Assembly (NCBI GenBank): GCA_023424475.1
Contig: JAFADX010000320.1
Location: 1 to 54,998, forward strand
Direction: 5' to 3'
From: Pseudomonadota bacterium
Lineage (GTDB): Bacteria; Pseudomonadota; Alphaproteobacteria; Acetobacterales; Acetobacteraceae
Length of the DNA stretch: 54,998 nucleotides
Of the stretch, positions 33,182-41,964 are shown in pieces. The notes beneath the pieces are model-generated. The model saw nothing but the letters and a program-made list of their open reading frames with translations. It made no database searches and was not told the origin of the DNA. Position 1 is the first letter of the stretch, and each line of letters starts with the position of its first letter. Both the position numbers and the translations under genes were made by a program.

Positions 33182-33973
33182 TCAGCGTGCTCCGGCCTTT
33201 GATGCCTGGGGCGCGCGCCGATCCCGGCGCGGCCCCGTGCTGCGCGAAGGCGGCATCTCGGCACGGTAACCCAGGCTCGCGGAGAAGGCCTCGGCCTGCG
33301 CTGCGAGCTTCGGCGCGTGCTGCCGGGCGACGTCGGCGGTCAGCCGGTAGGCAGGGCCGGAGACGGTCATCGATCCAGCGATGTCCCCCTCGGCGTCGAA
33401 GACGGGGGCACTGAGCGAGGCGGTCTGCGGATCGGTCACGCCCGAGGTGAAGATCGGCCGGAAGGGCGAGTCCGCCGGACCGACCCAGTCGCCCTCCATC
33501 CCGCGCAGCACCAGCCCGGACGACGTATCGTCGAGCGCGAGCGGCAGCAGGCGCCGCGCGCTGTCGCGCACGCTCTGCTCCGCCTCGACGCGGACCAGGC
33601 AAATGCGCGCCTCTGCGTCCCGGATGAAGAGTGAGGCGCTCTCGCGGCATTCCTCGGCGAGCGTCGTGAGGAACGGCAGGGCCTCGCGGTCCAGTCGCTG
33701 CGACGCGCGCAGAATGGCCGAGAGCTTCAGGATATTGGCGCCGAGCCTGAACTCGCCGCCGGGCGAGCGCGCCAGCATGCCGGCGGCCTGCAGCGAGACG
33801 GCCAGGCGCAGGATGGTGGTCTTGTGTAGGCCGGTCCGGCTCGCGAGCTCAGCCAGCGAAAGCCCGTCATCGCCCCACTGAAAGGCGTTGAGCAGGTCGA
33901 TCGCGCGGTCCACGGCAATGACGCCGCCCGCCATCTCGGCGCGAGATCCGGGCTTGTCGCCAGCGTCTGTCAT
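33182..33973 (-). CDS. IclR-family transcriptional regulator
   Basis: A 263-residue regulator. The winged helix-turn-helix lies in residues 17-80 (VIAVDRAIDLLNAFQWGDDGLSLAELASRTGLHKTTILRLAVSLQ), followed by the IclR effector domain with RRLLPLALDDTSSGLVLRG, GVTDPQTASLSAPVFDAEGDIAGSMTVSGP. It is divergent from the aminotransferase gene and convergent with the Bug gene of the accBC-pxp cluster, so either or both may be under its control. The effector is not known. Confidence 0.9.
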   Translation of the reverse strand: MTDAGDKPGSRAEMAGGVIAVDRAIDLLNAFQWGDDGLSLAELASRTGLHKTTILRLAVSLQAAGMLARSPGGEFRLGANILKLSAILRASQRLDREALPFLTTLAEECRESASLFIRDAEARICLVRVEAEQSVRDSARRLLPLALDDTSSGLVLRGMEGDWVGPADSPFRPIFTSGVTDPQTASLSAPVFDAEGDIAGSMTVSGPAYRLTADVARQHAPKLAAQAEAFSASLGYRAEMPPSRSTGPRRDRRAPQASKAGAR

Positions 33974-34029
33974 GCAGCAGTGCCGGTAACATGGGCGCCC
34001 GGGCGCGAAAAGGGGACTTGACGAGCATA

Positions 34030-34045
34030 TTTCATTGTTCGAAAC
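34030..34045. promoter_or_regulatory. Candidate IclR-type operator, copy 2
   Basis: TTTCATTGTTCGAAAC in the divergent spacer between the IclR gene and the aminotransferase gene. A TTGACG hexamer (34018-34023) lies just before it and may be the -35 box of the aminotransferase promoter; the -10 box is unclear. It matches 27094-27109 at 11 of 16 bases. Confidence 0.35.
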
Positions 34046-34105
34046 ACACTACCGTCCATCGGCACGCTCTGATGGCGCACCTCTGATCTTTCCGGAACGT
34101 GCCGA

Positions 34106-35314
34106 ATGCCCGAGCTTGCTGACCGTCTCGACAACGTTGAAATCTCGGCCAGCGCCGCCATGACGGCGCTGGCCCGCGACATGCGCGCGCGCGGTGTTGC
34201 GGTGATAACCCTTTCCCAGGGCGAGCCCGACTTCCAGACGCCGAACCATGTCGTCGAGGCCGCGCACGCCGCGGCGCGCGCCGGCGACACCAAGTATCCG
34301 CCCAACGAAGGCACCAAGGCGCTGAAGGCGGCGATCGCCCGCAAGTTCAAGCGCGACAACGGGCTGGATTACGCGACAGACGAAATCCTGGTCGCCAACG
34401 GCGGCAAGCAGATCATTTTCGACGCGCTGATGGCGACGGTGAATCCCGGCGACGAGGTGGTCATCCCGCGCCCGTCCTGGATCAGTTACGCCGACATGGC
34501 ACGCTTCGCCGGAGGTGTGCCGGTCGGCGTCAACTGCCCGCAAGACAACGGCTTCAAGATCCGCGCGGCGGACCTCGAGGCCGCCATCACGCCGCGCACC
34601 AAGTGGCTGATCCTGAACTTTCCGAACAATCCGACCGGCGCCGCCTGTTCCCGGGCGGAGATGCAGGCCATCGCCGACGTCATGCTGCGGCACCCGCATG
34701 TCTGGATCCTGACGGACGACATGTATGAGCACCTGATCTACGACGGCTTCGCCTTCGCCACGATCGCCGAGGTGGAACCGCGCCTGCGCGACCGCGTGCT
34801 GACCGTGAACGGCGCGTCGAAGGCCTATGCGATGACCGGATGGCGTATCGGCTTCTGCGGCGGCCCGGCTCGGCTGATAACGGCGATGGCGAACGTGCAG
34901 GGCCAGTCGACCAGCGGCGTATCCACGGTCGGCCAGGCGGCGACGATCGCGGCGCTGGACGGGCCGCAGGACCTGCTCGCCGAGCGCGCCGCCGTCTATC
35001 GCGAACGCCGCGACCTGGTCGTCGACATGCTGAACGCCGCGCCGGGCATAACCTGCCACCGCCCCGAGGGCGCCTTCTACGTCTTCCCGAACATCGCGGG
35101 CTGCCTGGGCAGGACCTCGAAGGGCGGACGGACGATCGACAGCGACGTCGATTTCGTCACGGCTCTGTTGGCCGAGAAGCAGGTTGCTGTAGTGCAGGGC
35201 TCGGCCTATGGCATGAGCCCCTACTTGCGCGTCTCCTACGCGACCGACACGGCAAGCCTTCGCGAAGCGTGCGGCCGGATCCAGGAGTTCTGCGGCGAGC
35301 TTGCCCGGACGTGA
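34106..35314 (+). CDS. Class I pyridoxal phosphate aminotransferase
   Basis: A 402-residue aspartate-aminotransferase-type enzyme. Visible are SQGEPDFQTPNHV, KYPPNEGTKALKAAIARKF, NFPNNPTGAACS, LTDDMYEHLIYDGF, the PLP lysine in NGASKAYAMTGWRIGF and a C-terminal LRVSYATD. It transfers an amino group between an amino acid and a 2-oxo acid in the cytoplasm. It is divergent from the IclR gene. It is not obviously part of a larger operon; 302 bases follow before the next gene, on the opposite strand. Confidence 0.9.
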   Translation: MPELADRLDNVEISASAAMTALARDMRARGVAVITLSQGEPDFQTPNHVVEAAHAAARAGDTKYPPNEGTKALKAAIARKFKRDNGLDYATDEILVANGGKQIIFDALMATVNPGDEVVIPRPSWISYADMARFAGGVPVGVNCPQDNGFKIRAADLEAAITPRTKWLILNFPNNPTGAACSRAEMQAIADVMLRHPHVWILTDDMYEHLIYDGFAFATIAEVEPRLRDRVLTVNGASKAYAMTGWRIGFCGGPARLITAMANVQGQSTSGVSTVGQAATIAALDGPQDLLAERAAVYRERRDLVVDMLNAAPGITCHRPEGAFYVFPNIAGCLGRTSKGGRTIDSDVDFVTALLAEKQVAVVQGSAYGMSPYLRVSYATDTASLREACGRIQEFCGELART

Positions 35315-35616
35315 ACAGCATCAGGCTGCGTCGCTTGTAGTCTGGGTGCAGATCACCCCATCGCGGCCAGAATTTGCCTTCGCCGCCGTACCTCAAATAA
35401 GCACGAGTGCGAGCGTGTCCACCGCCAGACCAATCAACGTCGCCGCTTGCTACACCAACAGCAGGCAGCGCAACCCGCAACCCGGATGAGCCAGACGTTC
35501 CAATCCTAACCCGCCTCTACCAACCGACACCATCCGACACCATCCGACAACGGACACCGGAGGGTGTCATGTCGTCGGTCTTGCGCCGCAGGCGTCAGGG
35601 CCATCGTCGCAAACGG
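35315..35616. other. Gene-free stretch with a short tandem repeat
   Basis: No convincing gene. It contains 2.7 copies of a ten-base unit CCGACACCAT (35524-35550) and a hairpin GACACC-GGAG-GGTGTC (35553-35568). The hairpin lies 49 bases beyond the stop of the minus-strand ABC ATPase gene and could end its transcription. Confidence 0.5.
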
Positions 35617-36696
35617 TCAGGCGGCCAACGATCGACTGCCGGTGGCATCACGGAAGATCCACACATCCTCGCGGCGCAGGGTTACGTGGACTATTGCGCC
35701 TGGCTCAGCCGGCACGCTGCTTCGCGCGCGCAAGAGAAGTTGTCCGTGTGCCAAGCGGTACTCCCAATGGTCACCAAGGTACAGGCAGGCCTCGACACGC
35801 GCTGCCAGGCGCTCCGGTCCTGGTCCATCGGCAATCGACACGCGCTCGGCTCGGATCACGCCTACCGCGGCATCCCCCTCGGACATCGGGTCTCGTGGCA
35901 CGCCCGGCAGGCTCCAGTCGGGTCCGGCGAGCGCATTCCCCGCGGCAAAGAGTCCCGCCAACACGATATTCGTCCCCAGGAACTCGGCCGTGTAGAGATC
36001 TGCCGGCTCTTCGTACAATTGCTTCGGTGTGCCGTCCTGCACGACGACCCCGGCGCGCATCAGCAGCACGCGGTCGGCAATCGACAACGCCTCGCCCTGG
36101 TCGTGCGTGACGATGACAGCGCAGATGCCAAGGTCGAGGATGAGCTGGCGGATCCAGAAGCGCGCCTCTTCCCTCAGCTTGGCGTCGAGGTTCGACAGGG
36201 GTTCGTCGAGCAGCAGCACGGAAGGATTGTAAACGAGGGCGCGGCAGATCGCGACGCGTTGCTGCTGGCCGCCCGAGAGCTGATCCGGGTATCGGCCCCT
36301 CAAATGACCAAGCCCCAGGCGCGTCAGTGTCTGCAGGACTCGCCGCACGATCTCCGCGGACGTCTCGCCGCGCAAGCGAAGTCCGAAGGCGACATTGTCG
36401 AACACCGTGCGGTGCGGCCACAGCGCGTACGATTGGAAGACGAACCCGATCCCGCGGCGTTCCGGCGGCACCCACAGACCAATATCGGCATCGAAGACGG
36501 GCGTGCCGCCGATCTCGATGCGTCCGGCTTCCGGTCGCTCGAGCCCCGCGAGGGAGCGCAGAAGCGTGGTCTTGCCGCATCCGGATGGCCCGAGCAGGGC
36601 GACGATGCGTCCGTGCTCGGCGGTCAGCGAAACGCCTTGCAGGATGTGCGCGTTGCCGAGGGTCTTGTGCACGCCGTGAACGACAAGGTCAGCCAT
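35617..36696 (-). CDS. Fe3+/putrescine-type ABC transporter ATPase
   Basis: A 359-residue ATPase of the FbpC/PotA group. Walker A GPSGCGKTTLL, Q-loop FVFQSYALWPH, signature LSGGQQQRVAICRAL, Walker B VLLLDEPLSNLDAKL and H-loop VTHDQGEA are all present. Residues from about 240 form the C-terminal regulatory TOBE-like domain. The start at 36696 (MADLVVHGVHK) is chosen over longer frames because homology begins there and it overlaps the permease stop by eight bases. Confidence 0.9.
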   Translation of the reverse strand: MADLVVHGVHKTLGNAHILQGVSLTAEHGRIVALLGPSGCGKTTLLRSLAGLERPEAGRIEIGGTPVFDADIGLWVPPERRGIGFVFQSYALWPHRTVFDNVAFGLRLRGETSAEIVRRVLQTLTRLGLGHLRGRYPDQLSGGQQQRVAICRALVYNPSVLLLDEPLSNLDAKLREEARFWIRQLILDLGICAVIVTHDQGEALSIADRVLLMRAGVVVQDGTPKQLYEEPADLYTAEFLGTNIVLAGLFAAGNALAGPDWSLPGVPRDPMSEGDAAVGVIRAERVSIADGPGPERLAARVEACLYLGDHWEYRLAHGQLLLRARSSVPAEPGAIVHVTLRREDVWIFRDATGSRSLAA

Positions 36697-38422
36697 GCAT
36701 CCGGGCTCCGAGACGCAGCGCGAGCCCCATGCCGACGGCCGTGAGCGCAACGCTGACAAAGGACAGGGCGGCGATGACGTCCATCGCGCCGGTTGCGAGA
36801 AGGGAGACAATCAGTGAGCCGATCACCTCGGTTCCGGCGCTCAGCAGGTAGACGCCCGTCGCGTATTCTCGCAGGAACACGATCATGATCATCGTCCAGG
36901 CGCCGACCAGGCCGGGGCGGAGCAATGGTGCAAGGATACGGGTCCAGGTCTGACCTATCGTGGCGCCCGCGGTGCGCGCGGATTCCTCGAGTTCCGGGGC
37001 CACCTGCAGCAGGGTCGATTGGATCAACCGAAGCCCGTAGGCGAGCCCGACCACGATGTACGCAATCATCACGCTGAACAACGTCGGGCGCAGTGGGGTC
37101 AGGAACGGCACGAACAGGAACAGCCAGAAGAAGGCAAGGCCGATCACCAGGCCCGGCAGGGCTCGCGGCAGCAGGACCATGTAGTCGAGCGCCATGGCGC
37201 CAGGTCCCTGCCAGCGATGCGCCGCAAGGGATACGACCAGGTAGATGACCACGGCGAGCGCGCCGCCGAAGGTCGCGATGAGGACGCTGTTGATCAGGCC
37301 GCGAGTGAGGCTCGGCACCTGAAGCAACTGGTCAAAATTCGCCAGGGTCAGGTGGTCCGTGAGGTTTACGCCCTGGCCCCAGGCGTCGACAAAGGCCCGC
37401 AGGGCTATGCCGCCGACTGGCAGTACGACGGAGACGAGGAACCAGAGACCTATCGCGAGGACGGCCAGGAGTTGGCCCGTGGGACCCAGACGCAAGGGCG
37501 TGGCGCGCGCGCCCTTGCCGCCCAGGGTCGCAAATCGGCGCGCTCGCCCGAGGAGTCGGCGCTGGATCCAGACGAGAGGCAGGGTGAGACCAACCAGAAT
37601 GACGGCCACGACCGCCATGAGGTGATAGGTCGGCAGCCCGAACAACGTGGTGAGCTTGTAGATGTACGTGGTGAGGACGAGTAGGCCGCCAGGATCCCCA
37701 AGCACCAACGGCAGGCCGAAGCTCTCGAAGCCGAGCAGGAGGTTCAACGCAACCGCAAAGACCAGCGCCGGAAGTGCCAGAGGCAGCGTCACCTCTAGCG
37801 CAACGCGCCAGATCCCCGCTCCCGTGGTTCGCGCCGCCTCTTCCAGGTCCGCCGGCAGTGAGCGCATGGCCGATGCCGCATAGAGGTACACATTCGGTAC
37901 GTGGCTCAGCCCGCCAATGACGATGAGACCGCCGAGGCCATAGATATCCCAGGGCGCGGGTATCCCGAAAAGCCTCTCAAATCCGAGGGAGACGAAGCCG
38001 GAAGGACCCATCGAGACCGTGTATCCGAAGGCGAGCACGATGGAGGACAGGAACATGGGTACGAGCACCAGCGGCTCGATCCAGCGTCGGCCCGGGATGT
38101 CCGTGCGAGTCAGCAGGAAGGCGAGGCCTGCCCCCAGAGGCACCGCAATCAGCGTCATGCCCACGGAGAACAGTGCCGTCGTGCCGAGCGCGTCCCAGAA
38201 ATCCGCATCCGACAGAACATAGGCCCAAGCCTGCAGGCCGAGCGTTGAGGTCGCGTCGAAGAATGGTCCGGTGAGAAAACTTTGGTAGGCGATCAGCCCG
38301 ACCGGGGAGAGAACCGCCAGAGCGAGCAAGACAGTGACGGCGATGCGAAAAGGCAACGCGTCGCCCCCGCGTGGGCCACGACGACGCGCGGACCCGGCGC
38401 GAGAGGCTGTGGTGGCACTCAC
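36689..38422 (-). CDS. FbpB-type ABC transporter permease (two fused modules)
   Basis: A 577-residue membrane protein with about twelve hydrophobic segments in two homologous halves, as in FbpB. Each half carries an EAA-like loop: LEEAARTTGAGIWRVALEVTLPLALPAL (split in the first half) and LEESARTAGATIGQTWTRILAPLLRPG in the second. It starts at GTG, five bases after the receptor gene, and overlaps the ATPase gene. It is the channel of an importer for ferric ion, thiamine, phosphonate or a similar ligand; the ligand cannot be told from the permease. Confidence 0.9.
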   Translation of the reverse strand: MSATTASRAGSARRRGPRGGDALPFRIAVTVLLALAVLSPVGLIAYQSFLTGPFFDATSTLGLQAWAYVLSDADFWDALGTTALFSVGMTLIAVPLGAGLAFLLTRTDIPGRRWIEPLVLVPMFLSSIVLAFGYTVSMGPSGFVSLGFERLFGIPAPWDIYGLGGLIVIGGLSHVPNVYLYAASAMRSLPADLEEAARTTGAGIWRVALEVTLPLALPALVFAVALNLLLGFESFGLPLVLGDPGGLLVLTTYIYKLTTLFGLPTYHLMAVVAVILVGLTLPLVWIQRRLLGRARRFATLGGKGARATPLRLGPTGQLLAVLAIGLWFLVSVVLPVGGIALRAFVDAWGQGVNLTDHLTLANFDQLLQVPSLTRGLINSVLIATFGGALAVVIYLVVSLAAHRWQGPGAMALDYMVLLPRALPGLVIGLAFFWLFLFVPFLTPLRPTLFSVMIAYIVVGLAYGLRLIQSTLLQVAPELEESARTAGATIGQTWTRILAPLLRPGLVGAWTMIMIVFLREYATGVYLLSAGTEVIGSLIVSLLATGAMDVIAALSFVSVALTAVGMGLALRLGARMHG

Positions 38423-38427
38423 CCTGA

Positions 38428-39528
38428 TCAGCCGCGGAGAGCGCGGCGCCAGTGCTGGAGAAACTCCACGCGGCGCTGGGTCTCGAGATTAGCGGCTGTC
38501 GTCTCGTCGACCGGGAGGGGCTGCAGGTTCCCTCCCACCCGGTGGCGGATGCCATCGAGACTCATCTCGCCGGCCACATCGGTGCGGATGGACGGCACCC
38601 CGGCGTTGCCCAGTGCCTCCTGGCCAACCTTCGAAAGCATGAAGTCCAGAAGGAGCTTCCCCCCATTCGGGTGCGGCGCGCCGCGCGGGATGAGCGCCAC
38701 CCGGGAAAAGGCCGGGACGTAGTCGGTGAGGAAGGCAACGCCGAGGACCGGATTCGCCTTTGCCCATTCGAGCGCGTAGGAGCCTATGACGCTGAACAGC
38801 AGACTATGCTCGCCAGAGACAGCCTTCTCGCGCATCTGGCCGGAAGAGCTGTAGACCTTCCCGCTGGCCGCTCCGAATGCACGCACGATATCCCAGAACT
38901 GCGGCACGTTCCGCTGCGTCGCAGTGTGGAACAGGAAGCCGGTCCCGGACTTCTCCGGATCGAAGGTCCCCACCTTGTTGCGCAGCGCGTCGCGACGGTC
39001 GCGCAGCAATGCCAGCAGCGCGGCATGCGTCCGAGGCACGGCATCGTCCGACAGCTGGTTCTTGTTGTAGAGAACGCAGGCGGGCTCCACCGAGGTTCCG
39101 AAGGCCTGATCCTTGTAGACCGCCCAGGTCGGCAGTTTCGCCGCCTCTGGCGAGCGGTAGGTCTGGGTCAGGTTCCGGTCAACGAGGCTCAGCAACTGAT
39201 CCATCGCCGAGGTCCAAACGAGGTCGGCACCCATCTGGTTCGCTGCCGCTTCGCTTATGACGCGATTGAAGGTTCCATTGGTGCCGAGGTCGTTCCAGTC
39301 GACGGTGATGCCTGGATAGGCGGCCCGGAACGCGTTCACCAGGCTCTGGCCCTGCGCGCTGTCGGTCGAGGTGTAGACCGAGACGCGCCCCTCCCGCTGC
39401 GCTGCGGCGATGAGGTTCGCATAGTCGGCGGGATAGCCCGACGGCACGGACTGCGATGCCGCTGGCCCGACCGGCAGGCTCCATGCGGCCACTCCGGCCG
39501 CAAGCACACTCCGTCTGCCGAGCATCAT
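38428..39528 (-). CDS. FbpA-type ABC transporter substrate-binding protein
   Basis: A 366-residue periplasmic protein. Signal peptide MMLGRRSVLAAGVAAWSLPVGPAASQ, mature part ANLIAAAQREGRVSVYTSTDSAQGQSLVNAFRAAYPGITVDWNDLG, the usual opening for FbpA-like ferric or organophosphonate receptors. The second half keeps VALIPRGAPHPNGGKLLLDFMLSKVGQEAL. The start is set by a GGAGAGG before the double ATG. It is the first gene of the importer operon, downstream of a candidate GntR operator. Confidence 0.9.
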   Translation of the reverse strand: MMLGRRSVLAAGVAAWSLPVGPAASQSVPSGYPADYANLIAAAQREGRVSVYTSTDSAQGQSLVNAFRAAYPGITVDWNDLGTNGTFNRVISEAAANQMGADLVWTSAMDQLLSLVDRNLTQTYRSPEAAKLPTWAVYKDQAFGTSVEPACVLYNKNQLSDDAVPRTHAALLALLRDRRDALRNKVGTFDPEKSGTGFLFHTATQRNVPQFWDIVRAFGAASGKVYSSSGQMREKAVSGEHSLLFSVIGSYALEWAKANPVLGVAFLTDYVPAFSRVALIPRGAPHPNGGKLLLDFMLSKVGQEALGNAGVPSIRTDVAGEMSLDGIRHRVGGNLQPLPVDETTAANLETQRRVEFLQHWRRALRG

Positions 39529-39616
39529 GGACACCTCTCCCCTGGTGATTCGGTCCCTGTCGATCACGCTGCAGGGATGACCCTGCTGAGATTTGCTTGG
39601 GAAGGATGCTTTGATC

Positions 39617-39632
39617 AATTGAAAAATGCATT
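39617..39632. promoter_or_regulatory. Candidate GntR operator upstream of the Fbp-type importer
   Basis: AATTGAAAAATGCATT, an AT-rich island 89 bases before the receptor gene start, inside the 250-base gap between importer and GntR genes. It resembles AATTGCAAAATACAAT at 40798-40813 (13 of 16 bases the same). Confidence 0.4.
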
Positions 39633-39778
39633 CCTTTGCGCGGCATCATGTATCGCGGCGCCGGGGTGGTCGATCGCGCTGGCGCTCAGCGACTCGCCCG
39701 GCCGGGCGCCGGCGCGCGGGCCGCGCTGAGGCGCCGACGCCGCCTCGCGGGATGGGAAGCGACGTCGAGGCCCGCCCT

Positions 39779-40705
39779 CTAACGCTTCTTGGCGCGCAAC
39801 TCCTGCCAGAGGTGGGCGCGCAGGAAGTGCGAGGCGCCCTCGCGGTCGCCGGCCTCGATCATGTCGAGGATGCGCAGATGGTCCTCGGTGGTGCGAATTT
39901 GCCTCGCCCTATCGGTACTGCCCGCGATGCGTCGCTCGAGGAGGAGGCGCATCCGGTTCACGCGGCGGATCGATTCCAGCAAGAATGGGTTCCCCGAGGC
40001 CGCCACGATCGCCTCGTGGAACTCGGCGCCGACCCGATGGGCCTCGCCGCGCGGCCAGGTCTTCCAGCCGCCGTCGAGCACTGCCCGGAGCCGGGCGCGC
40101 AGGCGGGCCGCGGTTTCAGGGGGCAGGTGGTAGGCCGGCTCCATCAGCGCTGCGGGCTCGATGAGGGCACGAAACCTATATCCTTGGTCATAGGCCTCCG
40201 GGGAGCGGAGGATCGGCTGGAACTCCCAGCCGTGCCCAGGCAGGCGCTCAAGAAGTCCCTCGCGCACGAGGCGCGCGAGCGGCCGCTGGAGGCGCGCCCG
40301 GGTGACGCCGTAGCGTCTGGTGAGGTCGCTCTCGGTAACGCGGGCCGGCAACGCGTCATCGAGGTAGTCCTCGGCGATCCGGACATAGAGCGCATCGTCG
40401 CCGGCCTCTTCCCCGGACATTGCCGGCATGGCGGCCGCGACAGGCGCCTCCGCTGCCCTCAGGAAAAAGCCCCGGTTGGGGCGACGCTCGACGAGGCCCC
40501 GCTCCTCGAGGACGCCCAGCGCCTGACGAATCGGTGTACGGGAGACGCGAAACGCCTCCGCAAGGGTCTGTTCTCGCAGGTGAGCGCCCGGCGCCAGGCC
40601 TTCCCTGCGTGTCAGCTCCAGGATCTCGCCGGCGAGTTGCGCCGGAAGTGCGCCACGGCCGCGGCCTTCGCCGTCGCGATCGTCAGTGCCGGCGCCTTGC
40701 CTCAT
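39779..40705 (-). CDS. GntR-family regulator with two winged helices and FCD-like domain
   Basis: A 308-residue regulator. The first GntR winged helix is at residues 20-80 (AGEILELTRREGLAPGAHLREQTLAEAFRVSRTPIRQALGVLEERGLVERRPNRG). A second helix-turn-helix follows at about 105-165 (ESDLTRRYGVTRARLQRPLARLVREGLLERLPGHGW). The C-terminal part has the FCD pattern FHEAIVAASGN, EDHLRIL and LRAHL. It is flanked on both sides by a similar AT-rich motif and by the importer and dehydrogenase operons, so it probably controls both. A paralogue lies at 49982-50935. Confidence 0.88.
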   Translation of the reverse strand: MRQGAGTDDRDGEGRGRGALPAQLAGEILELTRREGLAPGAHLREQTLAEAFRVSRTPIRQALGVLEERGLVERRPNRGFFLRAAEAPVAAAMPAMSGEEAGDDALYVRIAEDYLDDALPARVTESDLTRRYGVTRARLQRPLARLVREGLLERLPGHGWEFQPILRSPEAYDQGYRFRALIEPAALMEPAYHLPPETAARLRARLRAVLDGGWKTWPRGEAHRVGAEFHEAIVAASGNPFLLESIRRVNRMRLLLERRIAGSTDRARQIRTTEDHLRILDMIEAGDREGASHFLRAHLWQELRAKKR

Positions 40706-40797
40706 CGGCTGACTCCTCTGTGCGGGCCGACAGCGAGCACGCCAAGGACGCTGTCGACAAGACGGTGAGCTGCGTCTGCTGCAAAATTGGTTTTTCT

Positions 40798-40817
40798 AAT
40801 TGCAAAATACAATGCAT
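40798..40817. promoter_or_regulatory. Candidate GntR operator upstream of the dehydrogenase
   Basis: AATTGCAAAATACAATGCAT, with a second GCAAAATTGG at 40781-40790 just before it. It lies 43 bases upstream of the dehydrogenase start and on the promoter side of the GntR gene. Confidence 0.4.
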
Positions 40818-40859
40818 CGCGCCATAACGCCACCCAGATCGAAACAAGAGGGAACGTCG

Positions 40860-41939
40860 ATGCGCTTTGCCGTTCTGCCTGGTGATGGGATTGGCCTGGA
40901 AATCACCGATGCGACGATCGAGGTTCTGGAAGTCGTGGATTCCGCCCTCGGTCTCGGGCTGTCGTACGAAACGCACGAAGTGGGCCTTGCCGCGCTCAAG
41001 CGCGTCGGCACGACCGCGCCCGACGGCGTTCTCGATGCCTGCCGCGCGGCCGACGGAATCATCCTCGGCCCGGTGTCCCATTCAGAATACCCGGCCCGCG
41101 CCCAGGGCGGCATCAACATTTCCGCGGAACTGCGCGTCGTCCTCGACCTCTTCGCCAACATCCGACCCGCCCGCAGCCGCGAAGGTTTGCCCCACTACGG
41201 CCGCACAGGGATGGATCTCGTTATCGTCCGCGAGAATACAGAAGGCTTCTACTCCGACCGCAACATGCATTGGGGCGTCGGGGAGTTCATGCCTACGCCG
41301 GACCTCGCCCTTTCGGTTCGGAAGATCACTGCCCAGGGCTCTCAGCGGATTGCCCGCGCGGCGTTTGAGCTCGCCATGCAGCGGCGGAAGAAGGTTACGG
41401 CCGTTCACAAGGCGAACGTCATCAAGGTCAGCGAGGCCCTGTTCCTGCGAGAAGTTCGCGCCGTCGCACAGGAATTCCCGGACGTCACCTACGAGGAGCA
41501 GCTGATCGACAGCATGGCCGCTCTGCTCGTGCGAGACGCCCAACGCTTCGATGTCGTTGTCACCACTAACATGTTCGGCGACATCCTATCCGACGAGGCA
41601 TCGGAACTGTCGGGTAGCCTCGGGCTGGCCGGCGCTGTCAACGCCTCAGACACGCACTGCATGGCGCAGGCACAGCACGGCTCCGCGCCGGATATCGCTG
41701 GCCAGGACAAGGCGAACCCCGTTTCTCTGATCCTTTCCGCCGCGATGCTCCTGGACTGGCTCTCGCGCCGCGACCCCGCACGGAACAACTTCGCGCGCGC
41801 CGCGGAGGTGATCGAGCTTTCCGTGGACGCCCTCGTGGCCGACCCCGCGCGCCGGACGCCAGACCTGCGTGGCCCCCTCGGTACGAAGGCCTATACGAAG
41901 GCCCTCTGCTCGGAGATCACGCGTCGCCTAGCCAACTAG
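40860..41939 (+). CDS. Isopropylmalate/isocitrate/tartrate dehydrogenase family enzyme
   Basis: A 359-residue beta-decarboxylating dehydrogenase. It opens MRFAVLPGDGIGLEITDATIEVLE; the active-site parts are IVRENTEGFYSD, VTAVHKANVIKVSEALF, EEQLIDSMAALLVRDAQRFDVVVTTNMFGDILSDEAS and GSAPDIAGQDKANP. The ENTEGFY loop is nearer to tartrate or isocitrate than to LeuB enzymes. It oxidises a 2-hydroxy acid with NAD(P), and next to an OtnK kinase it may act on a sugar acid or its derivative. GGGAACG lies before the ATG. A Bug receptor follows after 25 bases. Confidence 0.9.
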   Translation: MRFAVLPGDGIGLEITDATIEVLEVVDSALGLGLSYETHEVGLAALKRVGTTAPDGVLDACRAADGIILGPVSHSEYPARAQGGINISAELRVVLDLFANIRPARSREGLPHYGRTGMDLVIVRENTEGFYSDRNMHWGVGEFMPTPDLALSVRKITAQGSQRIARAAFELAMQRRKKVTAVHKANVIKVSEALFLREVRAVAQEFPDVTYEEQLIDSMAALLVRDAQRFDVVVTTNMFGDILSDEASELSGSLGLAGAVNASDTHCMAQAQHGSAPDIAGQDKANPVSLILSAAMLLDWLSRRDPARNNFARAAEVIELSVDALVADPARRTPDLRGPLGTKAYTKALCSEITRRLAN

Positions 41940-41964
41940 ATCGCGAACCAAGGGAGAAAACGAC

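Noticed and set aside
35524..35568. Tandem ten-base units as a CRISPR array or integrase site
   Set aside because: Only 2.7 short copies without spacers; no cas or integrase gene near; a simple repeat next to a hairpin.
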